Source: Spirochaetia bacterium | GTDB lineage: Bacteria > Spirochaetota > Spirochaetia > Sphaerochaetales > Sphaerochaetaceae | Reading direction: 5' to 3' | Assembly: GCA_009929055.1 (NCBI GenBank) | Contig: SABI01000148.1 | Coordinates: 1-6,337, forward strand | DNA: 6,337 nucleotides | Shown here: in pieces, positions 1 through 5,708 of the stretch | How the letters are laid out: each line of letters opens with the position of its first letter | Position numbering within the stretch: the stretch's first letter is position 1 | Notes under the pieces: model-generated | What the model was told of the DNA's origin: nothing | The model's database searches: none | What the model saw: only the letters and a program-made list of their open reading frames with translations | Program-made: the position numbers and the translations under genes

Positions 1-209
1 TAAAACAATATTAAACTATAATACATGAAATTAGCAGGAGTATAACTCTAAACCTATGACACTATAAATATATGATATATTGATAGAAGTATGAATAAGT
101 TGAATTGATTATGATGTTCAAGGAGAAAACGAGAACATTTGATTGAGAATTTTTTACATTTTTTCATACCATGTCTTCAATTTTATAATCCCTAGTCATT
201 ATCCATCAT

Positions 210-238
210 TGGACATTTGTTGCCCCTCATGCTATTTT
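210..238 (+). promoter_or_regulatory. Predicted promoter of the dprA-like gene, extended -10 type
   Basis: The -35 is TGGACA at 210-215 (5 of 6 to TTGACA), then a 17-base spacer and the -10 TATTTT at 233-238 (4 of 6). TGC lies directly before the -10 (230-232), which is the extended -10 signature. The expected transcription start is about 244-246, at the GTG (246) or a few bases before the ATG (249). A TTG at 237 that would lengthen the reading frame lies inside the -10, so it is unlikely to be translated from this promoter. A second possible promoter lies upstream (TTTTCA 161-166, 17 bases, TATAAT 184-189); it would give a longer leader that still lacks a Shine-Dalgarno site. Confidence 0.5.
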
Positions 239-248
239 GCTACATGTG

Positions 249-1205
249 ATGAATATTGAAAAAGTACGAGATAAGAATTTTATCTATGCTGTAAATTATG
301 AAACTATTATTGCTTCTCTTTCACTAACTAATAGCCAAGCTCTATCTCTTTTTTCTACTATTAGCTCATCAGTCTCTCTTTATGAACCCCTCATTCTTCA
401 TGTTGCTCTCTATAGTGAAGTGTTTGGTGTTTCTTCTACTCTCCTCATTGATACTTATTTAGTTGTTAAAAAAGAGTTTCTAGCCCTTAAATCAAATGAA
501 TATATTATTACTCCACTCGATGAGTGGTATCCTTATGAGCTTCTTAAAACTCCTCTACCTCCCCCCTTTCTCTACCTAAAGGGAGATGTTTCTTTACTTA
601 AAGAACCTTTAGTTGCAATTACTGGTTCTGTTTCTCCAACAGATCAAGGCTCCCTTGTAACAAAGGAAGCCGTAAGAGAGCTTGTTAGGCACAACATAGC
701 AGTAGTCAGTGGTTTGAATAAAGGAATAGAGGGGATAGCACATCTGGAGACTCTGAGAAACAAGGGGAAAGCAGTAGCACTTCTATCCTCTCCACTCCAT
801 GAAGTGAGTTACCCTCCACATGCCTCTCTTCAATCGTTTATTGGGGAAGAAGGACTCCTTGTTACCCCCTTTGCTCCAACAAGAAGAGGTAAAAGATGGT
901 TTGTTTCGATTCAAAAGGAGCTCCTTGCCCATATAGCTCATAGTGTCATTATTAGTGAAGAGCGTGATGGTGGAGGAGGAGTAAAGTGTGCAATTCACTC
1001 CCTTAATGATCACAAAAGCACCTATATCTTTCAGCATACTCATCTTGACAGATCTCTATTGTGGCCTCGTAAGGTAGAGAGAAGCCCGTATCTAAAAGTG
1101 ATCAAAAGGGAATCAATTGATTTTACCCACCTTATTCGACCAGTAAAGAAGAATAAGAAGAAGATTACAGAGACAGAGATACAATTATCTTTATTTGATG
1201 AATAG
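249..1205 (+). CDS. dprA: Divergent DprA/Smf-family DNA-processing protein with C-terminal clamp-binding-like tail
   Basis: This 318-residue protein matches the DprA/Smf Rossmann-like fold. DprA binds single-stranded DNA in the cytoplasm and loads RecA in transformable bacteria. Landmarks, numbered from the ATG: WYPYELL then PPPFLYLKGD (about 93-113), the nucleotide-fold turn ITGSVSPTDQG (124-134), SGLNKGIEGIAH (154-165, the counterpart of SGLAKGIDxxAH), SYPPHASLQ (187-195) and a degenerate FVSIQKELLAHIAHSVII stretch where DprA has FxxRNRIIAGLS. The GSR arginine, part of the DNA-binding surface in studied DprA proteins, is valine here (residue 128), whereas the lysine of SGLNKG is kept. No winged-helix domain is visible at the C-terminus. 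A lysine-rich linker instead ends in QLSLFDE, which fits the sliding-clamp-binding consensus QL(S/D)LF. No Shine-Dalgarno site precedes the start. GTG at 246 is an almost equivalent start, and TTG at 237 overlaps the promoter. Family assignment is fairly secure, but a role in natural transformation cannot be assumed. Confidence 0.8.
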   Translation: MNIEKVRDKNFIYAVNYETIIASLSLTNSQALSLFSTISSSVSLYEPLILHVALYSEVFGVSSTLLIDTYLVVKKEFLALKSNEYIITPLDEWYPYELLKTPLPPPFLYLKGDVSLLKEPLVAITGSVSPTDQGSLVTKEAVRELVRHNIAVVSGLNKGIEGIAHLETLRNKGKAVALLSSPLHEVSYPPHASLQSFIGEEGLLVTPFAPTRRGKRWFVSIQKELLAHIAHSVIISEERDGGGGVKCAIHSLNDHKSTYIFQHTHLDRSLLWPRKVERSPYLKVIKRESIDFTHLIRPVKKNKKKITETEIQLSLFDE

Positions 1206-1216
1206 GTTCATTTCGT

Positions 1217-2212
1217 TTAATTAGAAGTAAGGGTGATTTTTATCTTAGACTCATAACTACCAGAATCAAACGTTATATTGGGAGTGAAACCAAGAATCGC
1301 TAATTCAATAAAATCATGGTGGTAGTTATTCATATCTCTTGTAGTAACAATACGTTCTAAGAAGCTTGAAGAAGAAGGTAATGTTGAGTTGACTATTCGT
1401 ACCTTGTAAGGAATAGTTGCTCCTCCCCCTGTTTTGTGAAAAGCAAACTGAGTAGACCCTACTTCACCTGGAGTAATTTGAAGAGTATAAGAGGAATTAT
1501 TGCCTCTATCATCAGAGAAGAATGCTACTGACCCTACAGTTAGCTCACCTCCGGTTTGTTGTAAGTTGATAACATTGACTGTAGTAACATAGGGGATAGC
1601 CTCTAGAGCAGTTGCTATCCACGCGCCAGCCCCCCAATACTTGAGGTTAAAGTTAAGGGTTTCGTCGAGTAATATGTAGTTTTCATCAAAAAGATGAGCT
1701 GTAGGGTATAATCGAAACCTGTAATAGGTAGTATAAATACCATTAAATCCTTGGTCATTTGGAAAGATTTCACCATTTGATCGAGTATTGAATTTGAAAT
1801 TCCCTCCCCAATATTGCCAATTATTGATATAAATAGGGATATAATCAACAGCTGCTGGTGAATCTATTTCTAAGTTATTAACCTTGGAATGGGTGATGAA
1901 TGAGCGAAAATACTTGTTGATATCTCCTATCTTAGTGATACGGTATTCATTCAATTGAGGCTCACTCTCAACAACCATAGTAAGATATCGGTCGAATATT
2001 TTCCCATTGGGAGGAGAGATTGCTTCACTATATTGAACTCCAAAATGGGCCATATGTTTATCAGAAATACCATTCCAACCAAGTTGTTGTGAACTATCAT
2101 TGAGCCAGTTATTGTTAGGCTGCCAGGCAATATTATACCATCCTGGTTCTGCGTAGGAGAGTCCAGTCGCTAATACTAGAAATATGAATATAATTAATAG
2201 CACCTGCTTCAT
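1217..2212 (-). CDS. Secreted protein of unknown function, beta-rich and cysteine-free
   Basis: I do not recognise this 331-residue protein. From the ATG at 2212 it opens with a clear signal peptide: MKQ, a hydrophobic core VLLIIFIFLVLATGL, and a type I signal peptidase site SYA|E after residue 21. It is therefore exported to the periplasm, outer membrane or cell surface. The mature part has no cysteine, is rich in Asn, Trp, Tyr and Gly, and alternates like beta strands. Its end, GSYESKIKITLTSN, resembles the last strand of usher-pathway pilin or spore-coat-U-type subunits (G-Y-x-s-x-x-x-v-t-v). That is only a resemblance, since no chaperone or usher gene is present here. A longer frame reaches a TTG at 2281 with AAGGA upstream. 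I prefer 2212 because the signal peptide begins properly there and a promoter with correct spacing ends 6 bases before it. Its 3' end faces the dprA-like gene, 11 bases away. Confidence 0.75.
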   Translation of the reverse strand: MKQVLLIIFIFLVLATGLSYAEPGWYNIAWQPNNNWLNDSSQQLGWNGISDKHMAHFGVQYSEAISPPNGKIFDRYLTMVVESEPQLNEYRITKIGDINKYFRSFITHSKVNNLEIDSPAAVDYIPIYINNWQYWGGNFKFNTRSNGEIFPNDQGFNGIYTTYYRFRLYPTAHLFDENYILLDETLNFNLKYWGAGAWIATALEAIPYVTTVNVINLQQTGGELTVGSVAFFSDDRGNNSSYTLQITPGEVGSTQFAFHKTGGGATIPYKVRIVNSTLPSSSSFLERIVTTRDMNNYHHDFIELAILGFTPNITFDSGSYESKIKITLTSN

Positions 2213-2218
2213 AGCCAA

Positions 2219-2247
2219 AATATACAAAAAGTAAAGGTAATAGTGAA
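2219..2247 (-). promoter_or_regulatory. Predicted leftward promoter of the secreted-protein gene
   Basis: Read on the minus strand, the -35 is TTCACT (2247-2242, 4 of 6), the spacer is 17 bases, and the -10 is TATATT (2224-2219, 5 of 6). The expected transcription start, seven bases after the -10, is 2212, exactly the A of the ATG. No Shine-Dalgarno site lies between, which suggests a leaderless transcript. This is inferred from sequence match and spacing only. Confidence 0.5.
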
Positions 2248-2274
2248 GCTTTATTCTTAACATTGTGTTTGATA

Positions 2275-2303
2275 TTGACAATCATTTCTTCCTTGCATAA
2301 CAT
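2275..2303 (+). promoter_or_regulatory. Predicted rightward promoter of alaS
   Basis: A perfect -35, TTGACA at 2275-2280, is followed by a 17-base spacer and TAACAT at 2298-2303 (4 of 6, but it keeps the key T-A and final T). The expected start of transcription is about 2309-2312, at or within three bases of the alaS ATG. The bases before that ATG (CATGTTCCTCT) contain no Shine-Dalgarno site. It lies back to back with the leftward promoter, with 27 bases between the two -35 elements. CATAAC at 2296-2301 is an alternative -10 but gives a poorer 15-base spacing. Confidence 0.5.
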
Positions 2304-2311
2304 GTTCCTCT

Positions 2312-4090
2312 ATGAAAGCAGACGAACTTAGAAAAAAGTATATAGAATTCTTTGTATCAAAAAATCATGCACAGATATCAGGTGCATCATTAATCCCTGA
2401 AAATGACCCAACTGTTCTTTTCACTACAGCTGGAATGCACCCCCTTGTTCCTTACCTTCTTGGTCAAGAACACCCATCGGGAAAGCGCTTAGTCGATTAC
2501 CAAAAATGTATCCGTACTGGAGATATCGATGCTGTTGGAGACCCTCACCATCTCACCTTTTTTGAGATGTTAGGAAACTGGTCTTTAGGTGATTACTTTA
2601 AAAAAGAGGCTATTGAGTATAGTTATGAGTTTCTTACAACAGTTCTTAATATAGACCCCAAAAAACTCTCTGTAACTGTATTTATGGGGGATGATGAAGT
2701 CCCTCGAGATGAAACTTCTGCCTCGGTGTGGAAGAGCTTAGGAATACCTGAAGAGAGAATATATTATCTACCTCGAGAAGATAACTGGTGGGGGCCAGCT
2801 GGAGAAACTGGTCCTTGTGGACCTGACTCTGAGATGTTTATTGATACAGGGCGCCCTTCTTGTTCCGCAGAGTGTCGCCCAGGATGTTCATGTGGCAAAT
2901 ATTTTGAAATTTGGAACGATGTATTCATGGGATATACTAAACATAGTGATGGCACCTATTCACAAATGGAAAGGCAGTGTGTAGATACTGGTATGGGGAT
3001 AGAGAGAACTATTGCTGTTCTACAAGGGAAAGACTCTGTCTACCAAACAGAAATATTTACTCCACTGCTTGCCCTTATTGGAAAATTGAGTAACAAAACA
3101 TATGGTGATGATGAGGATGTTGATAAAAGCATGCGAATTATTGCAGACCATGCAAGGACTAGTGTTTTTATCTTAGGAGACCAAAGGGGAGTGAGTCCTA
3201 GTAATGTAGGGCAGGGCTATATCTTACGTCGCCTTATTAGGCGTGCTGTTCGTCATGCTAAGAAATTAAATATTGAAGGGAAGTTCTTATCCTCCTTAGC
3301 CCTTCTTGTAATCGATATGTACAAAGATACCTATAATGAACTCGAACAAAAAAGAGACTTTATCTGTGAAGAGCTAGAACAAGAGGAGGAGAAATTCTCC
3401 ACAACTCTTCAAAAAGGGGAACATGAATTTGATAAACTTCTTGTTAATCTCCTTAAAGGAAATTCTCGAGTTCTTTCAGGTCGAATAGTTTTTAAACTCT
3501 ACGATACCTTTGGATTTCCTATTGAGCTTACCCAAGAACTTGCAAAAGAACATGGCTTTAGTGTAGACCTCAAGGGATTTGAAGAGGCTTTTATAAAGCA
3601 TCAAGAGTTATCACGTTCAACAGCAGGGCAGTTTAAGGGAGGCTTAGCAGATCATAGTGACCTCACTACAGCCCTACACACAGCAACTCACCTTTTACAC
3701 CAAGCTCTTCGAACAGTTCTAGGGGACCATGTTGGACAAAAAGGATCTAATATTACCCCAGAGAGATTGAGGTTTGACTTTACCCACCATCAACCAATGA
3801 GTGAAGAAGAAATTAGGAAAGTAGAGGGTATTGTTAACGATGTAATAGAGAGAGACCTCCCAGTAAGCTTTAAGACGATGAGCATTGAAGAGGCAAAAGA
3901 AGAGGGTGCTATTGCATTCTTTGAGAGTAAGTATGGTGAGTTAGTAAAAGTCTACTCAGTAGGAGACTTCTCTAAGGAAGTGTGTGGTGGCCCACACGTT
4001 GAACATACTGGAAGTATGGGGAAATTCACCATTGTTAAAGAACAATCCTCTTCAGCGGGAGTAAGAAGGATTAAAGCAACTCTTAGCTAA
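2312..4090 (+). CDS. alaS: Alanyl-tRNA synthetase, short spirochaete-type form lacking the C-Ala domain
   Basis: This enzyme charges tRNA-Ala with alanine using ATP, in the cytoplasm, and hydrolyses mischarged Ser- or Gly-tRNA-Ala. The class II catalytic core spans about residues 1-235. It holds the motif 2 region FEMLGNWSLGDYF (84-96), GPCGPDSE (167-174), EIWNDVFM (199-206) and motif 3 DTGMGIER (225-232). The tRNA-recognition helical region follows, with VGQGYILRRLIRRAVRH (299-315). The editing domain carries the zinc-ligand signatures HTATH (456-460) and CGGPH (558-562). The protein ends at residue 592, just after the editing-domain sequence SAGVRRIKA. The C-terminal C-Ala (DHHA1) domain of the roughly 875-residue E. 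coli enzyme is absent. This is not a break, because a promoter and a new gene follow within 80 bases and the short form is known from Borrelia and Treponema. A cysteine cluster (C184, C188, C192, C194) may bind an extra metal ion. No Shine-Dalgarno site precedes the ATG, but a promoter ends 8 bases upstream. Confidence 0.97.
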   Translation: MKADELRKKYIEFFVSKNHAQISGASLIPENDPTVLFTTAGMHPLVPYLLGQEHPSGKRLVDYQKCIRTGDIDAVGDPHHLTFFEMLGNWSLGDYFKKEAIEYSYEFLTTVLNIDPKKLSVTVFMGDDEVPRDETSASVWKSLGIPEERIYYLPREDNWWGPAGETGPCGPDSEMFIDTGRPSCSAECRPGCSCGKYFEIWNDVFMGYTKHSDGTYSQMERQCVDTGMGIERTIAVLQGKDSVYQTEIFTPLLALIGKLSNKTYGDDEDVDKSMRIIADHARTSVFILGDQRGVSPSNVGQGYILRRLIRRAVRHAKKLNIEGKFLSSLALLVIDMYKDTYNELEQKRDFICEELEQEEEKFSTTLQKGEHEFDKLLVNLLKGNSRVLSGRIVFKLYDTFGFPIELTQELAKEHGFSVDLKGFEEAFIKHQELSRSTAGQFKGGLADHSDLTTALHTATHLLHQALRTVLGDHVGQKGSNITPERLRFDFTHHQPMSEEEIRKVEGIVNDVIERDLPVSFKTMSIEEAKEEGAIAFFESKYGELVKVYSVGDFSKEVCGGPHVEHTGSMGKFTIVKEQSSSAGVRRIKATLS

Positions 4091-4103
4091 AGTTAGAAAT
4101 TTC

Positions 4104-4134
4104 TTGACAACACCCCTTTAAAGGATTACATAAT
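4104..4134 (+). promoter_or_regulatory. Predicted promoter of the small barrel-protein gene
   Basis: A perfect TTGACA (4104-4109) lies 13 bases after the alaS stop. The best -10 is CATAAT at 4129-4134 (5 of 6) at a long 19-base spacing; TACATA at 4127 gives 17 bases but a weaker match. Transcription would begin near 4141, giving a leader of about 26 bases with a normal Shine-Dalgarno site. The spacer holds the palindrome CCTTTAAAGG (4115-4124), and TAAAGGA occurs at 4119-4125 and 4134-4140. Either could be a regulator site, but this is speculative. Confidence 0.5.
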
Positions 4135-4166
4135 AAAGGAATCTATACTCTAAAAGGGGTTTTTTT
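4112..4166 (+). promoter_or_regulatory. Inverted repeat and T-tract covering the ribosome-binding site: possible attenuator or alaS terminator
   Basis: ACCCCTTT (4112-4119) and AAAGGGGT (4153-4160) are perfect 8-base inverted repeats separated by 33 bases. The right arm opens an uninterrupted run of seven T (4160-4166), and ATG follows at once. The right arm also contains the only Shine-Dalgarno candidate of the next gene (AAGGGG, 4154-4159). RNA reading through from alaS could form a hairpin followed by U residues that terminates transcription or hides the ribosome-binding site. RNA started at the local promoter would lack the left arm and stay open. The long loop makes the stem modest, so the role is inferred. 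Confidence 0.35.
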
Positions 4167-4646
4167 ATGAAAAAGTATCTCATTGTATTATTGCTCATTG
4201 TCGTATTTGCTACTAGTTCTGTAAGTGCTAGTGAAATGAGGAAGGGTTTTGGAGTTGGTGCTGCAATTGGAGCCCCTTTTACTTTTCTTGTTTCAGGTGA
4301 ATATAATTTTGGGGTAGCGAGCGTTGGGGCTTCACTAGGATTTGTCCAACTTTATCCTGGCCTTGGGTTTTTCAATGTAGGTGTTGAAGGTGCTTATAAT
4401 TTTCCTTTTACCTTAAGTGATGAGAATAATAATTTTATCCTTTATCCTAGTGCTGGAGGAAGATTAGACATTCAATTTGGGGCATTCCCAGTTGTTAGCA
4501 TTGGTGGTGTCATTGGTCTAAACTATCTTCTTGAAACAGTCCCTGTTAAACTATTTGCTAAAGCAATACCTACCTTCCAAATTTCATCCTTATCGCCATT
4601 TTATTTAGCTATGAAAGGAGAAGTAGGAGCCTATTGGTGCTTCTAA
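4167..4646 (+). CDS. Small secreted protein, likely outer-membrane beta-barrel
   Basis: The product has 159 residues. It begins with a typical signal peptide: MKKY, a hydrophobic core LIVLLLIVVFA, and a cleavage site SVSA|S after residue 21. The mature 138 residues are built from short amphipathic stretches rich in Gly and aromatics (GFGVGAAIGAPF, NVGVEGAYNF, GEVGAYWCF). The chain ends in phenylalanine, as many outer-membrane barrels do. The pattern of an early GxGxxxGxP-like turn, a late GLNYLLETVPVKLFAKAIPTF block and an aromatic final strand resembles the small barrel proteins known from spirochaetes (the DUF3996/BAPKO_0422-like group). I recall this from memory and hold it loosely. A barrel of 6-8 strands would fit. 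AAGGGG seven bases before the ATG is a good Shine-Dalgarno site. It follows alaS by 76 bases but has its own promoter. Its stop codon overlaps that of convergent rlmN. No specific ligand or role can be read from the sequence. Confidence 0.75.
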   Translation: MKKYLIVLLLIVVFATSSVSASEMRKGFGVGAAIGAPFTFLVSGEYNFGVASVGASLGFVQLYPGLGFFNVGVEGAYNFPFTLSDENNNFILYPSAGGRLDIQFGAFPVVSIGGVIGLNYLLETVPVKLFAKAIPTFQISSLSPFYLAMKGEVGAYWCF

Positions 4647-5683
4647 TCCTCTTCATATTGGGTAGCTAATTGTCCACATGCTCCGTTGATAGATTGTCCC
4701 TTGCTCATTCTTTTTGTGTAAGGGACACCTAAAGAATTAAGAAGTCGGGTAAATTTCAATATCTCTTTGGTATTCGGTCTTCTAAATGAGAGTTCTGCTG
4801 CACTATTGTAGGGTATAAGGTTTACGATAACATCAAGATTTCTTACAAACTGAGCTAACTTTTTCGCATGATACTCACTCATATTTTCATCACTAAGCAT
4901 GACATACTCTAAAGTGAATCTCTTTTTCATAATATTCTGATAATGTAAAAGCGCTTTCTTTAATTCATCTAGTCCATATCTTCTATTAATAGGCATCAGT
5001 AAGTCTCTCTGGTTTTCATCCGCTGTTGTGAGGCTCACAGCAAGGCGAATGGGGATATTAAGTTCTGCAAGGGCAAGAATTCCAGGAATAAGGCCACATG
5101 TACTCATTGTCATTCTTCGCAATGAAATATTTAGTCCATCTGGGTGGTGTAGATGTTCAATCGCCTTGAAGACGTTTTCTCTGTTGTGAAGGGGCTCTCC
5201 CATTCCCATAAATACAATATGAGAAGTCTCTGGGGCAATCTGGATAATGTGGATAAACTGCTCAACTATTTCATATTCTGTTAAGTTCCTCATTAATCCC
5301 ATAGTCCCTGTTCTACAAAAAGCACATCCCATAGCACATCCAACTTGGGATGAAAGACATGCCGTTTTTCTTCCGTTTTCATCTGATAAAATAACAGCTT
5401 CAACAATTAATCCATCAAATAGTTCAATAGCTAATTTAGTTGCATCAGTTCCATCTTCTTGTGTTTCAATTACTTTTGATGATAAAGGTGAGCCCATTGA
5501 TGTAATGAGGGTATCACGAACATGTAAAGGGAGGTTTGTCATTTCATTAAAATCGACAACTCCACTATTCAACCATTTATATAGCTGTTTCCCTTGAAAA
5601 CTTTTTTCAAGTCCTACAGCACCTAATAGTTCATTTGCACTTTTTGCATAGAGACTTTTAGGCATTTTCTTATTTTCAATCAT
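4643..5683 (-). CDS. rlmN: Dual-specificity RNA methyltransferase RlmN (23S rRNA m2A2503 / tRNA m2A37)
   Basis: This radical-SAM enzyme methylates C2 of adenosine 2503 in 23S rRNA at the peptidyl-transferase centre; the E. coli enzyme also modifies A37 of some tRNAs. Numbered from the ATG at 5683 (346 residues), the iron-sulfur cluster motif is CAMGCAFC (C116, C120, C123), preceded by CLSSQVGC. C109 matches E. coli C118, and C336 in GACGQL matches the methyl-carrying E. coli C355, so both catalytic cysteines are present. GMGEPLHN (160-167) is the SAM-binding segment typical of RlmN and Cfr. Length is near the family norm (E. coli 384). The open frame extends to an ATG at 5734, which would overlap the transporter gene. 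The start at 5683 is preferred because AGAGGA lies five bases before it and known homologues begin in this way. It sits 25 bases after the OPT gene, so the two are probably one transcript. Its stop overlaps that of the convergent barrel gene. Confidence 0.96.
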   Translation of the reverse strand: MIENKKMPKSLYAKSANELLGAVGLEKSFQGKQLYKWLNSGVVDFNEMTNLPLHVRDTLITSMGSPLSSKVIETQEDGTDATKLAIELFDGLIVEAVILSDENGRKTACLSSQVGCAMGCAFCRTGTMGLMRNLTEYEIVEQFIHIIQIAPETSHIVFMGMGEPLHNRENVFKAIEHLHHPDGLNISLRRMTMSTCGLIPGILALAELNIPIRLAVSLTTADENQRDLLMPINRRYGLDELKKALLHYQNIMKKRFTLEYVMLSDENMSEYHAKKLAQFVRNLDVIVNLIPYNSAAELSFRRPNTKEILKFTRLLNSLGVPYTKRMSKGQSINGACGQLATQYEED

Positions 5684-5688
5684 TTCTA

Positions 5689-5694
5689 TCCTCT
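5689..5694 (-). promoter_or_regulatory. Shine-Dalgarno site that fixes the rlmN start
   Basis: On the minus strand AGAGGA is followed by TAGAA and ATG (5683). This strong site favours 5683 over the upstream ATG at 5734. It also shows that this organism uses Shine-Dalgarno pairing for genes inside an operon. Confidence 0.7.
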
Positions 5695-5708
5695 CTTCAC
5701 TAAGAAGA

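Noticed and set aside
67..81. Perfect odd palindrome AATATATGATATATT in the leader region
   Set aside because: It consists almost wholly of alternating A and T in AT-rich DNA and lies far from the predicted promoter, so chance is a sufficient explanation.
199..207. DnaA-box-like TTATCCATC
   Set aside because: It matches 7 of 9 to TTATCCACA, stands alone with no cluster, and no origin genes are nearby.
1..209. Possible small gene or RNA in the leading AT-rich stretch
   Set aside because: The only frames with starts are about a dozen codons long, and no stable GC-bearing stem, tRNA or riboswitch pattern is visible.
237..248. TTG start extending the dprA-like protein by four residues
   Set aside because: The TTG overlaps the predicted -10 (233-238), has no Shine-Dalgarno site, and ATG/GTG starts lie just downstream.
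783..1043. Leftward open frame within the dprA-like gene
   Set aside because: It lies wholly inside a well-supported gene, with low-complexity translation and no start signals. The same holds for frames at 1615-1848, 2764-2955 and 5247-5597.
1175..1196. Small hairpin AGATA-caat-TATCT followed by TTATTT at the end of the dprA-like gene
   Set aside because: The stem is almost all A-T, lies inside the coding region and the T-tract is interrupted; too weak to call a terminator.
2213..2281. TTG start at 2281 adding 23 residues to the secreted protein
   Set aside because: AAGGA does lie upstream, but the extension buries the signal peptide behind an odd hydrophobic stretch, and the promoter at 2247-2219 would lie inside it. 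It remains the main alternative.
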